Both the position numbers and the translations under genes were made by a program. The notes under the pieces were generated by a model. It searched no databases. It saw only the letters and a program-made list of their open reading frames with translations, and was not told the DNA's origin. From Polaribacter vadi (GTDB taxonomy: Bacteria; Bacteroidota; Bacteroidia; Flavobacteriales; Flavobacteriaceae), in NCBI RefSeq assembly GCF_001761365.1, contig NZ_CP017477.1:3400001-3464000 (forward strand): a stretch of 64,000 nucleotides of DNA, read 5' to 3'. Every line of letters starts with the position of its first letter. Positions within the stretch are counted from its first letter, which is position 1. Below are positions 27,901-33,686 of the stretch, one piece after another.

Positions 27901-28101
27901 GATGTTTTTAATTTCATGAACTTATTAAATAAAGAATGGGGACGTAGTTATGATTTTGGAAATAGAGATTTTATGAATATTAATGGTTTTGATCAAGCAA
28001 CAAGTAGTTATCAATATAATGTACAAACAGGTGCAGGTACAGAGCCAATAAACGGAACTCCTTGGAGGTTGCAAATTGGTGTAAGATACTCATTTAATTA
28101 A
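24928..28101 (+). CDS. Oar-like TonB-dependent outer-membrane receptor
   Basis: A 1057-residue outer-membrane protein. A long signal peptide (about 1-31, ends SFGQ) is followed by a CarboxypepD_reg domain (about 35-125; GTITDSSGEPLMGATI) and a plug with LPSEGRNFT, TIDGVNFRN and GGGSITSVTKSGTNDFEG. The SVTKSGTN block just before the barrel is characteristic of Oar-type proteins. The barrel ends in GVRYSFN. The family is thought to bind or take up proteins and peptides or to assist surface assembly; the ligand is unknown here. It has its own promoter and terminator and is followed by a secreted phosphodiesterase, which may belong to the same physiology. Confidence 0.88.
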   Translation: MKLSVVKIRLTISMMIAFGFLFFNIQQSFGQATNALIKGTITDSSGEPLMGATIIVKNTSTGFTSGTTTNENGGYKIQQLPLGGPYNVTAMYLGFNDVTNKGFILNLSDALVVDFVLQESSTSLNEIIVSTNSISKRIQQMGASTKIGESQIKNLPSEGRNFTRLTSLSPLQGAGSLNLGGQRRTSTNVTIDGVNFRNTLTAGEIGRGPYTISQEAIREFEVSTNDYDVTQGRQGGGSITSVTKSGTNDFEGSAFFYHRADNLQSQYTIQGEKREADFYNSQSGLSLGGPLIKDKLHFFLVYERQDAGDPQFIANIQNDNDANRLQISETSLNRFLQIGRDKYGLSNSKQVGQFDRVTEANNLFLRLDWQINDKHRLTFRNLYNKWDNPLSVSDNSNIEVAESFSDFVSHENSMFLSLRSSFSPSVTNEFKVQYQRAERLYTPNSELPSQNIPRAIVQVESILPNGNTSNRSVQLGGQRYTPETNLENQIQISNTTYVSSGKFNFTFGTDNLITSLETQLSNEQNGRFFFDSLDDFDNLNPSRYAREVPLQGSTLVKQTVLDLSVFGQVEFDINPNLNFVGGIRYDATAFVDAAEFNPLVYQELGIRTDEKPEDFDNIQPRFQLTWNIKGNDTDILKLGGGVFTSQPHYYAQVNNIQNSGTLLGAIDVTGANVPTPDFIGYRNDPSSVPGVPAGVTPFSTINAVSPDFEVPTIYKANINYTHFFGDRYSLGLNAVFSHTKNNYVYQETNLVAEPYFVTPQGREVFVPANTIAANGRTDWTASRVSDLVGRTLVLNSDGILDNLALVLEGAAKIGTDGYLNASFTLNSSKDNSSYNCCVANTSTFLPVSGDPRDLNYGYSDNHFDTKVVVNGATPTWKGFTLGATIVGTGGTRYSLKSGGGRSANGDFNLSNEIAYVFDPNDANTPQEIKDSYNQVLNDPETSEGFKEYLKESFGGFAERNGGKNPFSATVDLRLQKKFNLSNDKHALELSADVFNFMNLLNKEWGRSYDFGNRDFMNINGFDQATSSYQYNVQTGAGTEPINGTPWRLQIGVRYSFN

Positions 28102-28127
28102 GTGAAGTTTGTTTAGTTTTTTATTTA

Positions 28128-28157
28128 GGGTTTGGTAATTATTTATCAAGCCCTTTT
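28128..28157 (+). terminator. Rho-independent terminator of the Oar-like gene
   Basis: GGGTTTG and CAAGCCC form a 7-bp stem with one G-U pair, followed by TTTT, 27 nt after the stop codon. Confidence 0.65.
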
Positions 28158-28170
28158 AAATTAATAGTTG

Positions 28171-28374
28171 ATGAAAAAAGAAAAACATAGAAAAAAGTTT
28201 ATAGATCCAATACCTGTAAGTATCAAGACTCATACTTCTGATGTACCTGAGCGTAGGTTAGATTATATTTTGATAAATACAAACATGTTTAAAGAATACG
28301 AATAAAAATCCGCAAAAATTCCTCAAGTTTTTAATCCTAATGAGATGAGAGAAATTGCAATCATTTGCCAGTAA
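28171..28374 (+). pseudogene. Degenerate reading frame, 44 codons plus readthrough
   Basis: An ATG at 28171 opens 44 codons ending at TAA (28303-28305). The same frame then continues with coding-like sequence (KIPQVFNPNEMREIAIICQ) to a second stop at 28372-28374. This looks like a remnant broken by a nonsense change, or alternatively a short real peptide. No family is recognised. It fills most of the 309-bp gap between the Oar-like gene and the phosphodiesterase gene. Confidence 0.35.
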
Positions 28375-28410
28375 CAGCAACATTTAAAATTAAATAATAA
28401 AATAAAAGAC

Positions 28411-29760
28411 ATGAAAAAAATACATTTAATAATAGTAATTTCATTTTTAACACTTCAGTGCATAATAGGTCAAGAAAAAGCCAAGTCAGAACATGTTATT
28501 TTAATTTCTGTAGATGGTTTTCGACCTAATTTTTATCAGGAAATGAAATGGCCAGCCCCTAATTTAAAAATGATGGCTAAAAAAGGGGTAAGTTCAGATG
28601 GTGTTAGAGGTATTTATCCTTCTGTTACATATCCTTCACATACAACACTTATCACAGGAGCTTTTCCTGCAACTCACGGAATTTATTATAATAGTCCGTT
28701 TGAAGATAAAGGCCAAACAGGAAGATGGTATTGGGAAAGTAATTTAATACAAACAGAAACACTTTGGGACGCCGTTAGAAAATCTAATAAAAAAAGTGCA
28801 AGTTTAATTTGGCCTGTTTCAGTTGGAGCTGCTGTAGATTATAATATTCCAGAAGTTTGGACTTTAGATAAAAGTTATGGTAGAATACAACCAATGAGAG
28901 ATAACCAGACACCAAAGGGTCTTTTAGAAGAAATGGAAACTGAAGTTTTAGGTAAAGTAAATTTAAAAACTTTTAATGGAGATTATTTAAATAGAGAAGA
29001 CAGAACAGGTGAAATGGCAGCTTATATTTTAGGAAAATATAAACCTAATTTAATGACAATTCATTTAATAGCAACAGATCATTTTCAACATGAACAAGGC
29101 AGAAATGGAGAGAAAGTTCATACTGCAATTGCTGCTGTAGATCGTGCAATTGGTAAAATTTTAGAAGCTGCAGAACAAGCTAATATTCTAGAGAAAACTA
29201 CTTTTATAATTACAGGAGATCATGGTTTTGTTGATATTCATTCTGCTATAAACCCAAATATTTGGCTAATAGAAGAAAGTTTAATGGAAGCAAAAGAGAA
29301 TAGAGGAAACTGGAAAGCTGCTTTCCATACACAAGGCGCTTCTGCTTTTTTACATTTAAAAGATAAAAATGATAAAAAAACCTTAGCTAAAGTTAGAGAG
29401 AAATTAGAGAGTCTTCCAAATTCTATAAAAAAGCTTTTTAGGATTGTAGAAAAAGAAGAGTTAATAAATATTGGAGCAGACCCTAATGCTTTTTTAGCTT
29501 TAAACCCTGTTCCAGGTGTGGCAATGTCTGGTTCTAATTCTGGTAAAATATTATCAAAGAGAAATGGAGGTACACATGGTTATTTTCCAGATTTTCATCA
29601 AATAGAAACTGGTTTTGTAGCTTGGGGAGCTGGTATTTCTAACGGTAAAATTATTTCTAAAATGGGTTTAGAAGATGTGGCTCCGATTATAGCGAAATTA
29701 CTTGACTTAGAGTTTAATGCAGTAGATGGTATTTTATACCCTGGAATTTTAAAAGATTAA
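28411..29760 (+). CDS. Secreted nucleotide pyrophosphatase/phosphodiesterase (alkaline phosphatase superfamily)
   Basis: A periplasmic or secreted metal-dependent hydrolase of 449 residues. A signal peptide occupies 1-20. The family's two-zinc site is visible: D35 in ISVDGFRP, the nucleophile T73 in SVTYPSHTT, ATDHFQHE (about 220-227), TGDHGF (about 268-273) and GGTHGYFP (about 387-394). This is the NPP-type pattern, so nucleotide or phospholipid phosphodiesters are likely substrates, for phosphorus or nucleotide scavenging. Its 3' end overlaps by 12 bp the convergent Crp-family gene. Confidence 0.88.
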   Translation: MKKIHLIIVISFLTLQCIIGQEKAKSEHVILISVDGFRPNFYQEMKWPAPNLKMMAKKGVSSDGVRGIYPSVTYPSHTTLITGAFPATHGIYYNSPFEDKGQTGRWYWESNLIQTETLWDAVRKSNKKSASLIWPVSVGAAVDYNIPEVWTLDKSYGRIQPMRDNQTPKGLLEEMETEVLGKVNLKTFNGDYLNREDRTGEMAAYILGKYKPNLMTIHLIATDHFQHEQGRNGEKVHTAIAAVDRAIGKILEAAEQANILEKTTFIITGDHGFVDIHSAINPNIWLIEESLMEAKENRGNWKAAFHTQGASAFLHLKDKNDKKTLAKVREKLESLPNSIKKLFRIVEKEELINIGADPNAFLALNPVPGVAMSGSNSGKILSKRNGGTHGYFPDFHQIETGFVAWGAGISNGKIISKMGLEDVAPIIAKLLDLEFNAVDGILYPGILKD

Positions 29761-30411
29761 ATTTTTTTCTTTATGTAATATAGAAGAGACAGTTTGACGG
29801 GTGACCCCAATAAGGTCGCCCATGTCTTTTTTTGTTAATAAATCAAAAAGAATATGAGCGTTGTTTTTAGCATCAATAACTTCAACATTATAATGTTTAT
29901 TAAGATAATCTATTCTCTCTTCGATTTGTTTTTCTTTAATGTTTTTCAATTTTAATTCTGCAGAACACCATCTTTTTACAAGGTAAGATATAAACCAATT
30001 AGAAATTGTTGGGTTATTAGTTACCATTGTTTTAAAAAAATCTAAATCATACACCCTAATTTTGCTATCTACAATTGCTTTGGCGTATTCGTGAAATTGA
30101 TTATTAAGATATTTTAAATTACCAAAGAATTCGGCAGGAGGTAAGACTTCGTAAACAAAACTTTCTCCATCATCAGAATAACCACCTAATTTTACAGCAC
30201 CAGAAATAATTTCATAGATATAATTCTCTTTATTAGGAGGTAAGTATATGTAACCATTCTTTTTTACATCTATTTCTAATATCTCATTTTTATCAAAAGA
30301 TATTTGTAATTTCTTTAATTGTGTTAGGAAATTAAAATTTTCAAAATCTGAGTTATTGGGTCTATTGGGGTTTTTCATTCTAGAATAATTTAACTTATAA
30401 AAATATGCCAT
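29749..30411 (-). CDS. Crp/Fnr-family transcriptional regulator
   Basis: A cytosolic regulator of 220 residues. A cyclic-nucleotide-binding-like beta-roll (about 45-130) includes SGAVKLGGYSDDG and PPAEFFGNL. A dimerisation helix (about 135-170) precedes a C-terminal helix-turn-helix with KKDMGDLIGVTRQTVSS (about 194-210). No cysteine cluster for an Fe-S centre is seen, so it is not a classical Fnr. The effector is unknown. It overlaps tail-to-tail with the phosphodiesterase gene. Confidence 0.85.
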   Translation of the reverse strand: MAYFYKLNYSRMKNPNRPNNSDFENFNFLTQLKKLQISFDKNEILEIDVKKNGYIYLPPNKENYIYEIISGAVKLGGYSDDGESFVYEVLPPAEFFGNLKYLNNQFHEYAKAIVDSKIRVYDLDFFKTMVTNNPTISNWFISYLVKRWCSAELKLKNIKEKQIEERIDYLNKHYNVEVIDAKNNAHILFDLLTKKDMGDLIGVTRQTVSSILHKEKNLIF

Positions 30412-30469
30412 AAACTAAACTACTGTGTTAAGTAATTATTATTTATCGTATTAAGTTTTATTAACAATA

Positions 30470-30501
30470 AAAAAGTCAACCCAATTAAGGATTGACTTTT
30501 T
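30470..30501 (-). terminator. Terminator of the DUF2383 gene
   Basis: AAAAGTCAA and TTGACTTTT form a 9-bp stem around a 12-nt loop, with a T-run on the minus strand, 36 nt after the stop. Confidence 0.75.
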
Positions 30502-30536
30502 AAAGTAAATTATGTTCAAATAATTTATATCAATAA

Positions 30537-30983
30537 TTATGCTAATTCTTCTTCTACCATTAATGAGTTAATTGCAGCTTGAATTTTCTGATGCTGCATT
30601 TCTAACATTTTCTGTGTTGATGGTGCAAAATCTTCATATTTTAAAATTTCTGCATATTCTTCTAAACTTGCTTTTTCTCCTCTTAAAGCTTCCTCTAAAA
30701 TTGCTTCCTCGTCATTACCACTAAATAGTGATTTTAACGACATCCAATTTCTGTGCATTGTTCCTTGAAAAGAACCTGCATCTTCTGGAATTTGCCCATA
30801 AGACAAAATTTCTGTTCTTAATTCTTTTGCAAACTGGCTTCTTTCTGAAGCTCTGTTTTTAAAGAAAATTTTTAATCTTGTATTGTCTACATTTTCTGCT
30901 GAATTTATATATCCTTTTTCAGCATCGTAGTTTTTTTCTAATAATTCGTTTAATTTGTTTGAAATTTTTTCTGTGTACTTCAT
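30537..30983 (-). CDS. PA2169-type four-helix-bundle protein (DUF2383)
   Basis: A cytosolic, ferritin-like helical protein of 148 residues. The pattern of long amphipathic helices with NKLNELLEKNYDAEKGY near the start, KNRASERSQFAKEL in the second helix and HRNWMSLKSLFSG before the third fits the PA2169/DUF2383 family. Its members are often stress-related; a precise role is unknown. It is a single gene with its own -7 box (31050-31057) and terminator. Confidence 0.82.
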   Translation of the reverse strand: MKYTEKISNKLNELLEKNYDAEKGYINSAENVDNTRLKIFFKNRASERSQFAKELRTEILSYGQIPEDAGSFQGTMHRNWMSLKSLFSGNDEEAILEEALRGEKASLEEYAEILKYEDFAPSTQKMLEMQHQKIQAAINSLMVEEELA

Positions 30984-31049
30984 AATGTCAGTTTCATTTT
31001 AAATTTCAATAATTTATTTTAAGATGCCTATTGTTTTACATCTATAGTA

Positions 31050-31057
31050 CAAATGTA
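31050..31057 (-). promoter_or_regulatory. -7 element of the DUF2383 gene
   Basis: TACATTTG on the minus strand matches TAnnTTTG; the leader to the ATG is about 66 nt. Confidence 0.5.
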
Positions 31058-31141
31058 CAGCAGATATAGGGTTTTGCTTAGTTCAATAGCTTTGAACTTT
31101 GACTCATTTCAATTTTAATAGTTTTTTAAGAATTTTGTTTT

Positions 31142-31300
31142 GGGAAGGAGTGATTGCGTTAGGGATTGAAATGGCATCCTTTTTTTTACTTATTATAATT
31201 CAATATTTTTATTAAAGATTCAATTTATCTGCTTGCTAAATAGATTCTGAAATAAATTAAGCTTAAAAAAAGATATAATGGAAAGCCCGTTAAAACGCCC
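31142..31300. repeat. Structured inverted-repeat element, possible ncRNA
   Basis: GCGTT at 31156-31160 pairs with AACGC at 31294-31298, the GGG that follows pairs with CCC at about 31286-31288, and an inner T-run (from about 31180) pairs with an A-run (31265-31271). Typical pieces are AGGGATTGAAATGGCATCC on one arm and GATATAATGGAAAGCCCG on the other. Similar elements are dispersed in Bacteroidota genomes, and it may correspond to a described RNA motif, but that match could not be checked. It sits in the 438-bp gap between the DUF2383 gene and rpsP; the rest of the gap holds the two promoters. Confidence 0.45.
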
Positions 31301-31344
31301 AAAATAATATTGATAATTAGTGTTTTAATTTGAAAAAGGTTTTG

Positions 31345-31352
31345 TATTTTTG
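31345..31352 (+). promoter_or_regulatory. -7 element of the rpsP-rimM operon
   Basis: TATTTTTG matches TAnnTTTG. The leader of about 65 nt contains a small hairpin (AGGT/ACCT around 31392-31404), where ribosomal protein genes are often controlled. Confidence 0.6.
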
Positions 31353-31421
31353 CGCCCACTTATCACGAGTTGATAGGATTTTTAATAACAAAGGTCGAGA
31401 ACCTTAAAAAATTAACAAATT

Positions 31422-31958
31422 ATGTCTGTAAAGATTAGATTACAAAGACACGGAAAAAAGGGTAAGCCATTTTATTGGGTGGTTGCTGCTGATGCACGTG
31501 CAAAAAGAGATGGTAAATACTTAGAAAAAATTGGTACTTACAATCCAAACGTTAACCCAGCAGTTATTGACTTAGATGTTGATTTAGCTGTAAAGTGGTT
31601 ACAAAATGGTGCACAACCAACTGATACTGCAAAAAACATTTTATCTTACAAAGGTGCAATGTTAAAGAATCATTTAGTAGGTGGTGTAAGAAAAGGAGCT
31701 TTAACTCAAGAGCAAGCAGATGAAAAATTCAATGCTTGGTTAGAGGAAAAAGCGACTAAAATTGCTGATAAAGAAGCAGGTTTATCTAAAGCTGACTCTG
31801 AGGCAAAAGCGAAAGCATTAGCTGCAGAAAAAGCAGTAAATGAAGCAAGGATTGAAGCAGCAAAACCAGTTGTAGAAGAAGAAGTACCAGCTGCAGAAGA
31901 AGCAGTTGAGGCAGCTCCAGAAACAATTGATGAAGCAGCAGCAAAAGCATCAGAATAA
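31422..31958 (+). CDS. rpsP: 30S ribosomal protein S16
   Basis: A component of the small ribosomal subunit. The conserved core is residues 1-80 (MSVKIRLQRHGKKGKPFYW at the start, then DARAKRDGKYLEKIGTYNP). The protein is 178 residues rather than about 80-90: after residue 100 it carries a long Ala/Glu/Lys-rich tail, normal for S16 of this phylum and probably flexible and surface-exposed. rimM follows after 19 nt, the usual S16-RimM pairing. Confidence 0.97.
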   Translation: MSVKIRLQRHGKKGKPFYWVVAADARAKRDGKYLEKIGTYNPNVNPAVIDLDVDLAVKWLQNGAQPTDTAKNILSYKGAMLKNHLVGGVRKGALTQEQADEKFNAWLEEKATKIADKEAGLSKADSEAKAKALAAEKAVNEARIEAAKPVVEEEVPAAEEAVEAAPETIDEAAAKASE

Positions 31959-31977
31959 AAACTAAATTAATACGAAA

Positions 31978-32505
31978 ATGCGTAAAGAAGATTGTTTTTA
32001 TTTAGGCAAAATCGTAACGAAATATAGTTTTAAGGGTGAAGTAGTTATCAAATTAGATACTGATGAGCCTGAATTGTACACAGAAATGGAATCAGTTTAC
32101 GTCGAATTTGGCAGTAACCTGGTTCCATTTTTTATTGAAAAAAGTTCGTTACATAAAGGAAATCAGTTGCGTGTTCAGTTCGAAGATGTATATTCTGAAG
32201 AAGAAGCAGATACTATTTTAAAATGTGGTGTTTATTTGCCTTCTACAATGTTGCCTAAACTTTCTGGTGATAAGTTTTATTATCATGAAGTAATTGGTTT
32301 TACTGTTGTTGATGCAAATTTTGGTGAAGTTGGTACAATTGTTCATATTAATGATAAAGCTGCACAACCACTTTTTGAAATTGATAGAGATGGAGATGAA
32401 ATCTTTATTCCTATGGTTGATGAATTCATCAAAAAAGTGGATAGAGAAAATAAAACTATTGAAGTAGAAACTCCTGATGGTTTGATTGAGTTATATATCT
32501 CTTAA
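31978..32505 (+). CDS. rimM: Ribosome maturation factor RimM
   Basis: Assists assembly of the 30S head by binding S19. 175 residues with an N-terminal beta-barrel domain (FYLGKIVTKYSFKGEVVIK, 7-25) and a C-terminal PRC-barrel (about 98-172; VIGFTVVD, PLFEID, IPMVDEFI). Length and order are standard. It is co-transcribed with rpsP. Confidence 0.95.
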   Translation: MRKEDCFYLGKIVTKYSFKGEVVIKLDTDEPELYTEMESVYVEFGSNLVPFFIEKSSLHKGNQLRVQFEDVYSEEEADTILKCGVYLPSTMLPKLSGDKFYYHEVIGFTVVDANFGEVGTIVHINDKAAQPLFEIDRDGDEIFIPMVDEFIKKVDRENKTIEVETPDGLIELYIS

Positions 32506-32600
32506 AGATATTTCAAGGATTTTATAATAATAAACTAAAACATTTATTTTGAATTTAGTTCAATGAATGTTTAAAGATACTGAAAATAAATCCAGTATAA

Positions 32601-32687
32601 AGAGAGGTGTCTGAGTGGTCGAAAGAGCTACCCTGGAAAGGTAGTATATGGGTAACTGTATCGAGGGTTCGAATCCCTTCCTCTCTG
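32601..32687 (+). tRNA. tRNA-Ser (anticodon GGA)
   Basis: An 87-nt cloverleaf. The acceptor AGAGAGG pairs with CCTCTCT. The D-arm contains CTGAGTGGTCGAAAG, typical of serine tRNAs, the anticodon stem CTACC/GGTAG encloses loop CTGGAAA with anticodon GGA, and a long variable arm follows. The T-arm is GAGGGTTCGAATCCCTT. The discriminator is G and CCA is not encoded. A decayed integrase follows within 65 nt, suggesting that this tRNA was the attachment site of an integrated element. Confidence 0.95.
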
Positions 32688-32710
32688 CGAAAGAAACACT
32701 AAATAACAAC

Positions 32711-32747
32711 AAAACCCTATAAATATTATGTTTGTAGGGTTTTTTAT
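32711..32747 (+). terminator. Terminator of tRNA-Ser
   Basis: AAAACCCTA and TAGGGTTTT form a 9-bp stem followed by a T-run. Confidence 0.75.
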
Positions 32748-32748
32748 T

Positions 32749-33035
32749 TATCAACTAAAACCAGAAACAATTTTAAAAATGAATGCTTATTTGAAAGAAA
32801 TAGCTGATTGATGCAAAATAAATAAAAACTTATCTTTTCAATTAACACATCATCTTTTTGCAACTATTATAAGATTAACAGCTTATATTCTAATAGATTC
32901 TTTAAGTAAAATGCTTGGATATAAGTCTTTGGAAAAAATACAGCATTATGATAAAAAATGATAGAAACGTTAGTGGAAATATAAAAGGTTTAAATGAAAA
33001 ATTTAAAAATTGAAATAATGATTTTCAGGAAAAAT
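32749..33035 (+). pseudogene. Tyrosine recombinase (integrase) C-terminal remnant
   Basis: In one frame from 32749 the translation reads KMNAYLKEIAD, a stop (TGA), KINKNLSF, then THHLFAT and SLSKMLGYKSLEKIQHY, ending at 32958. After two stops and a frame change, VSGNIKGLNEKF follows. This matches the C-terminal catalytic part of Bacteroidota tyrosine recombinases, where the same places read HLARHTFAT, VSKMLGHKS and TTQHYAK. The arginine of the HxxR element is lost while the tyrosine remains. Stops and a frameshift show the gene is dead. Apart from this remnant, the gap to 33140 holds only the next promoter. Confidence 0.8.
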
Positions 33036-33124
33036 AGCAACTAATTATTTCATTTATAAACTTATATAGTATACGAACAAAAAATAATTTCACATTTATT
33101 ATAATTTTATTTATTTCAATTTTG

Positions 33125-33132
33125 TACTTTTG
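33125..33132 (+). promoter_or_regulatory. -7 element of the copper/silver cluster
   Basis: TACTTTTG matches TAnnTTTG and ends 8 nt before the ATG of the first gene, so the leader should be very short or absent. Confidence 0.6.
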
Positions 33133-33140
33133 TATATCAA

Positions 33141-33575
33141 ATGAAAGAGTTTTCTCATAAAATACTAGCTGTTTTAATGTCGTTTGTAGTCTTATTTTCT
33201 ACAACTTCATTTGCTATCACAAAACATTTTTGTGGAGATACACTTGTTGATACTGCTATTTTTAGTAAAGCATCTAATTGTGGGATGGAAAGTCAAAAAA
33301 CTACTTCAAAAACTACTTCAAAAACTATTTCTGGGTGTTCAATAGTTAAGACAGGTTGTTGTACTGATGAACAGTTATTAGTTGATGGTCAAGATGAAAT
33401 GCAACTTCAAGTTGATAAAATTTCTTTCAATCAAGAACTATTTATAGCTTCATTCATCTACACATACATTAATCGCTTTGAAAATTTAGAAAATAATGTA
33501 TCTTCGTTTGTAGCCTACAAACCACCACTCGTCATAAAAGAAATCTTCAAGATTGATGAGACTTATTTAATTTGA
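33141..33575 (+). CDS. HYC_CC_PP family small secreted protein
   Basis: A 144-residue exported protein with a signal peptide (1-25, ends TSFA). The three marks for which the family is named are present in slightly altered form: KHFCGD (28-33), GCC near residue 72 and a PP in AYKPP near the C-terminus. Cysteines at KHFC, NCG, GC and GCC suggest metal or redox chemistry. It opens the copper/silver efflux cluster and is followed by a hairpin and the CusA gene. A role in periplasmic metal sensing or binding is an inference. Confidence 0.75.
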   Translation: MKEFSHKILAVLMSFVVLFSTTSFAITKHFCGDTLVDTAIFSKASNCGMESQKTTSKTTSKTISGCSIVKTGCCTDEQLLVDGQDEMQLQVDKISFNQELFIASFIYTYINRFENLENNVSSFVAYKPPLVIKEIFKIDETYLI

Positions 33576-33598
33576 TTTTTTAAACAATAGACGGAAAT

Positions 33599-33625
33599 AT
33601 CCTATAACTGCAATGTTATAAGGAT
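33599..33625 (+). other. Intercistronic hairpin upstream of cusA
   Basis: ATCCTATAAC pairs with GTTATAAGGAT (one bulge) around loop TGCAAT. There is no T-run, so it may be an mRNA-processing or attenuation element rather than a terminator. Confidence 0.4.
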
Positions 33626-33686
33626 TATTTGTTGTATTCGGTGTTTTTCTAATGCCAATTTCTAACTGTTTAATAATCAAAATCTA

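Noticed and set aside
20166..30432. Identical 12-mer TACTGTGTTAAG at 20166-20177 and 30421-30432, upstream of the FAD oxidase and Crp-type genes
   Set aside because: Tempting as a Crp-type site, but a single 12-base match in 64 kb of A/T-rich DNA is expected by chance, and it is not palindromic.
32560..32754. Minus-strand frame of 64 codons over the tRNA-Ser
   Set aside because: It is the antisense translation of the tRNA (the typical GFEPSIQ string seen in misannotated proteins) and has no coding support.
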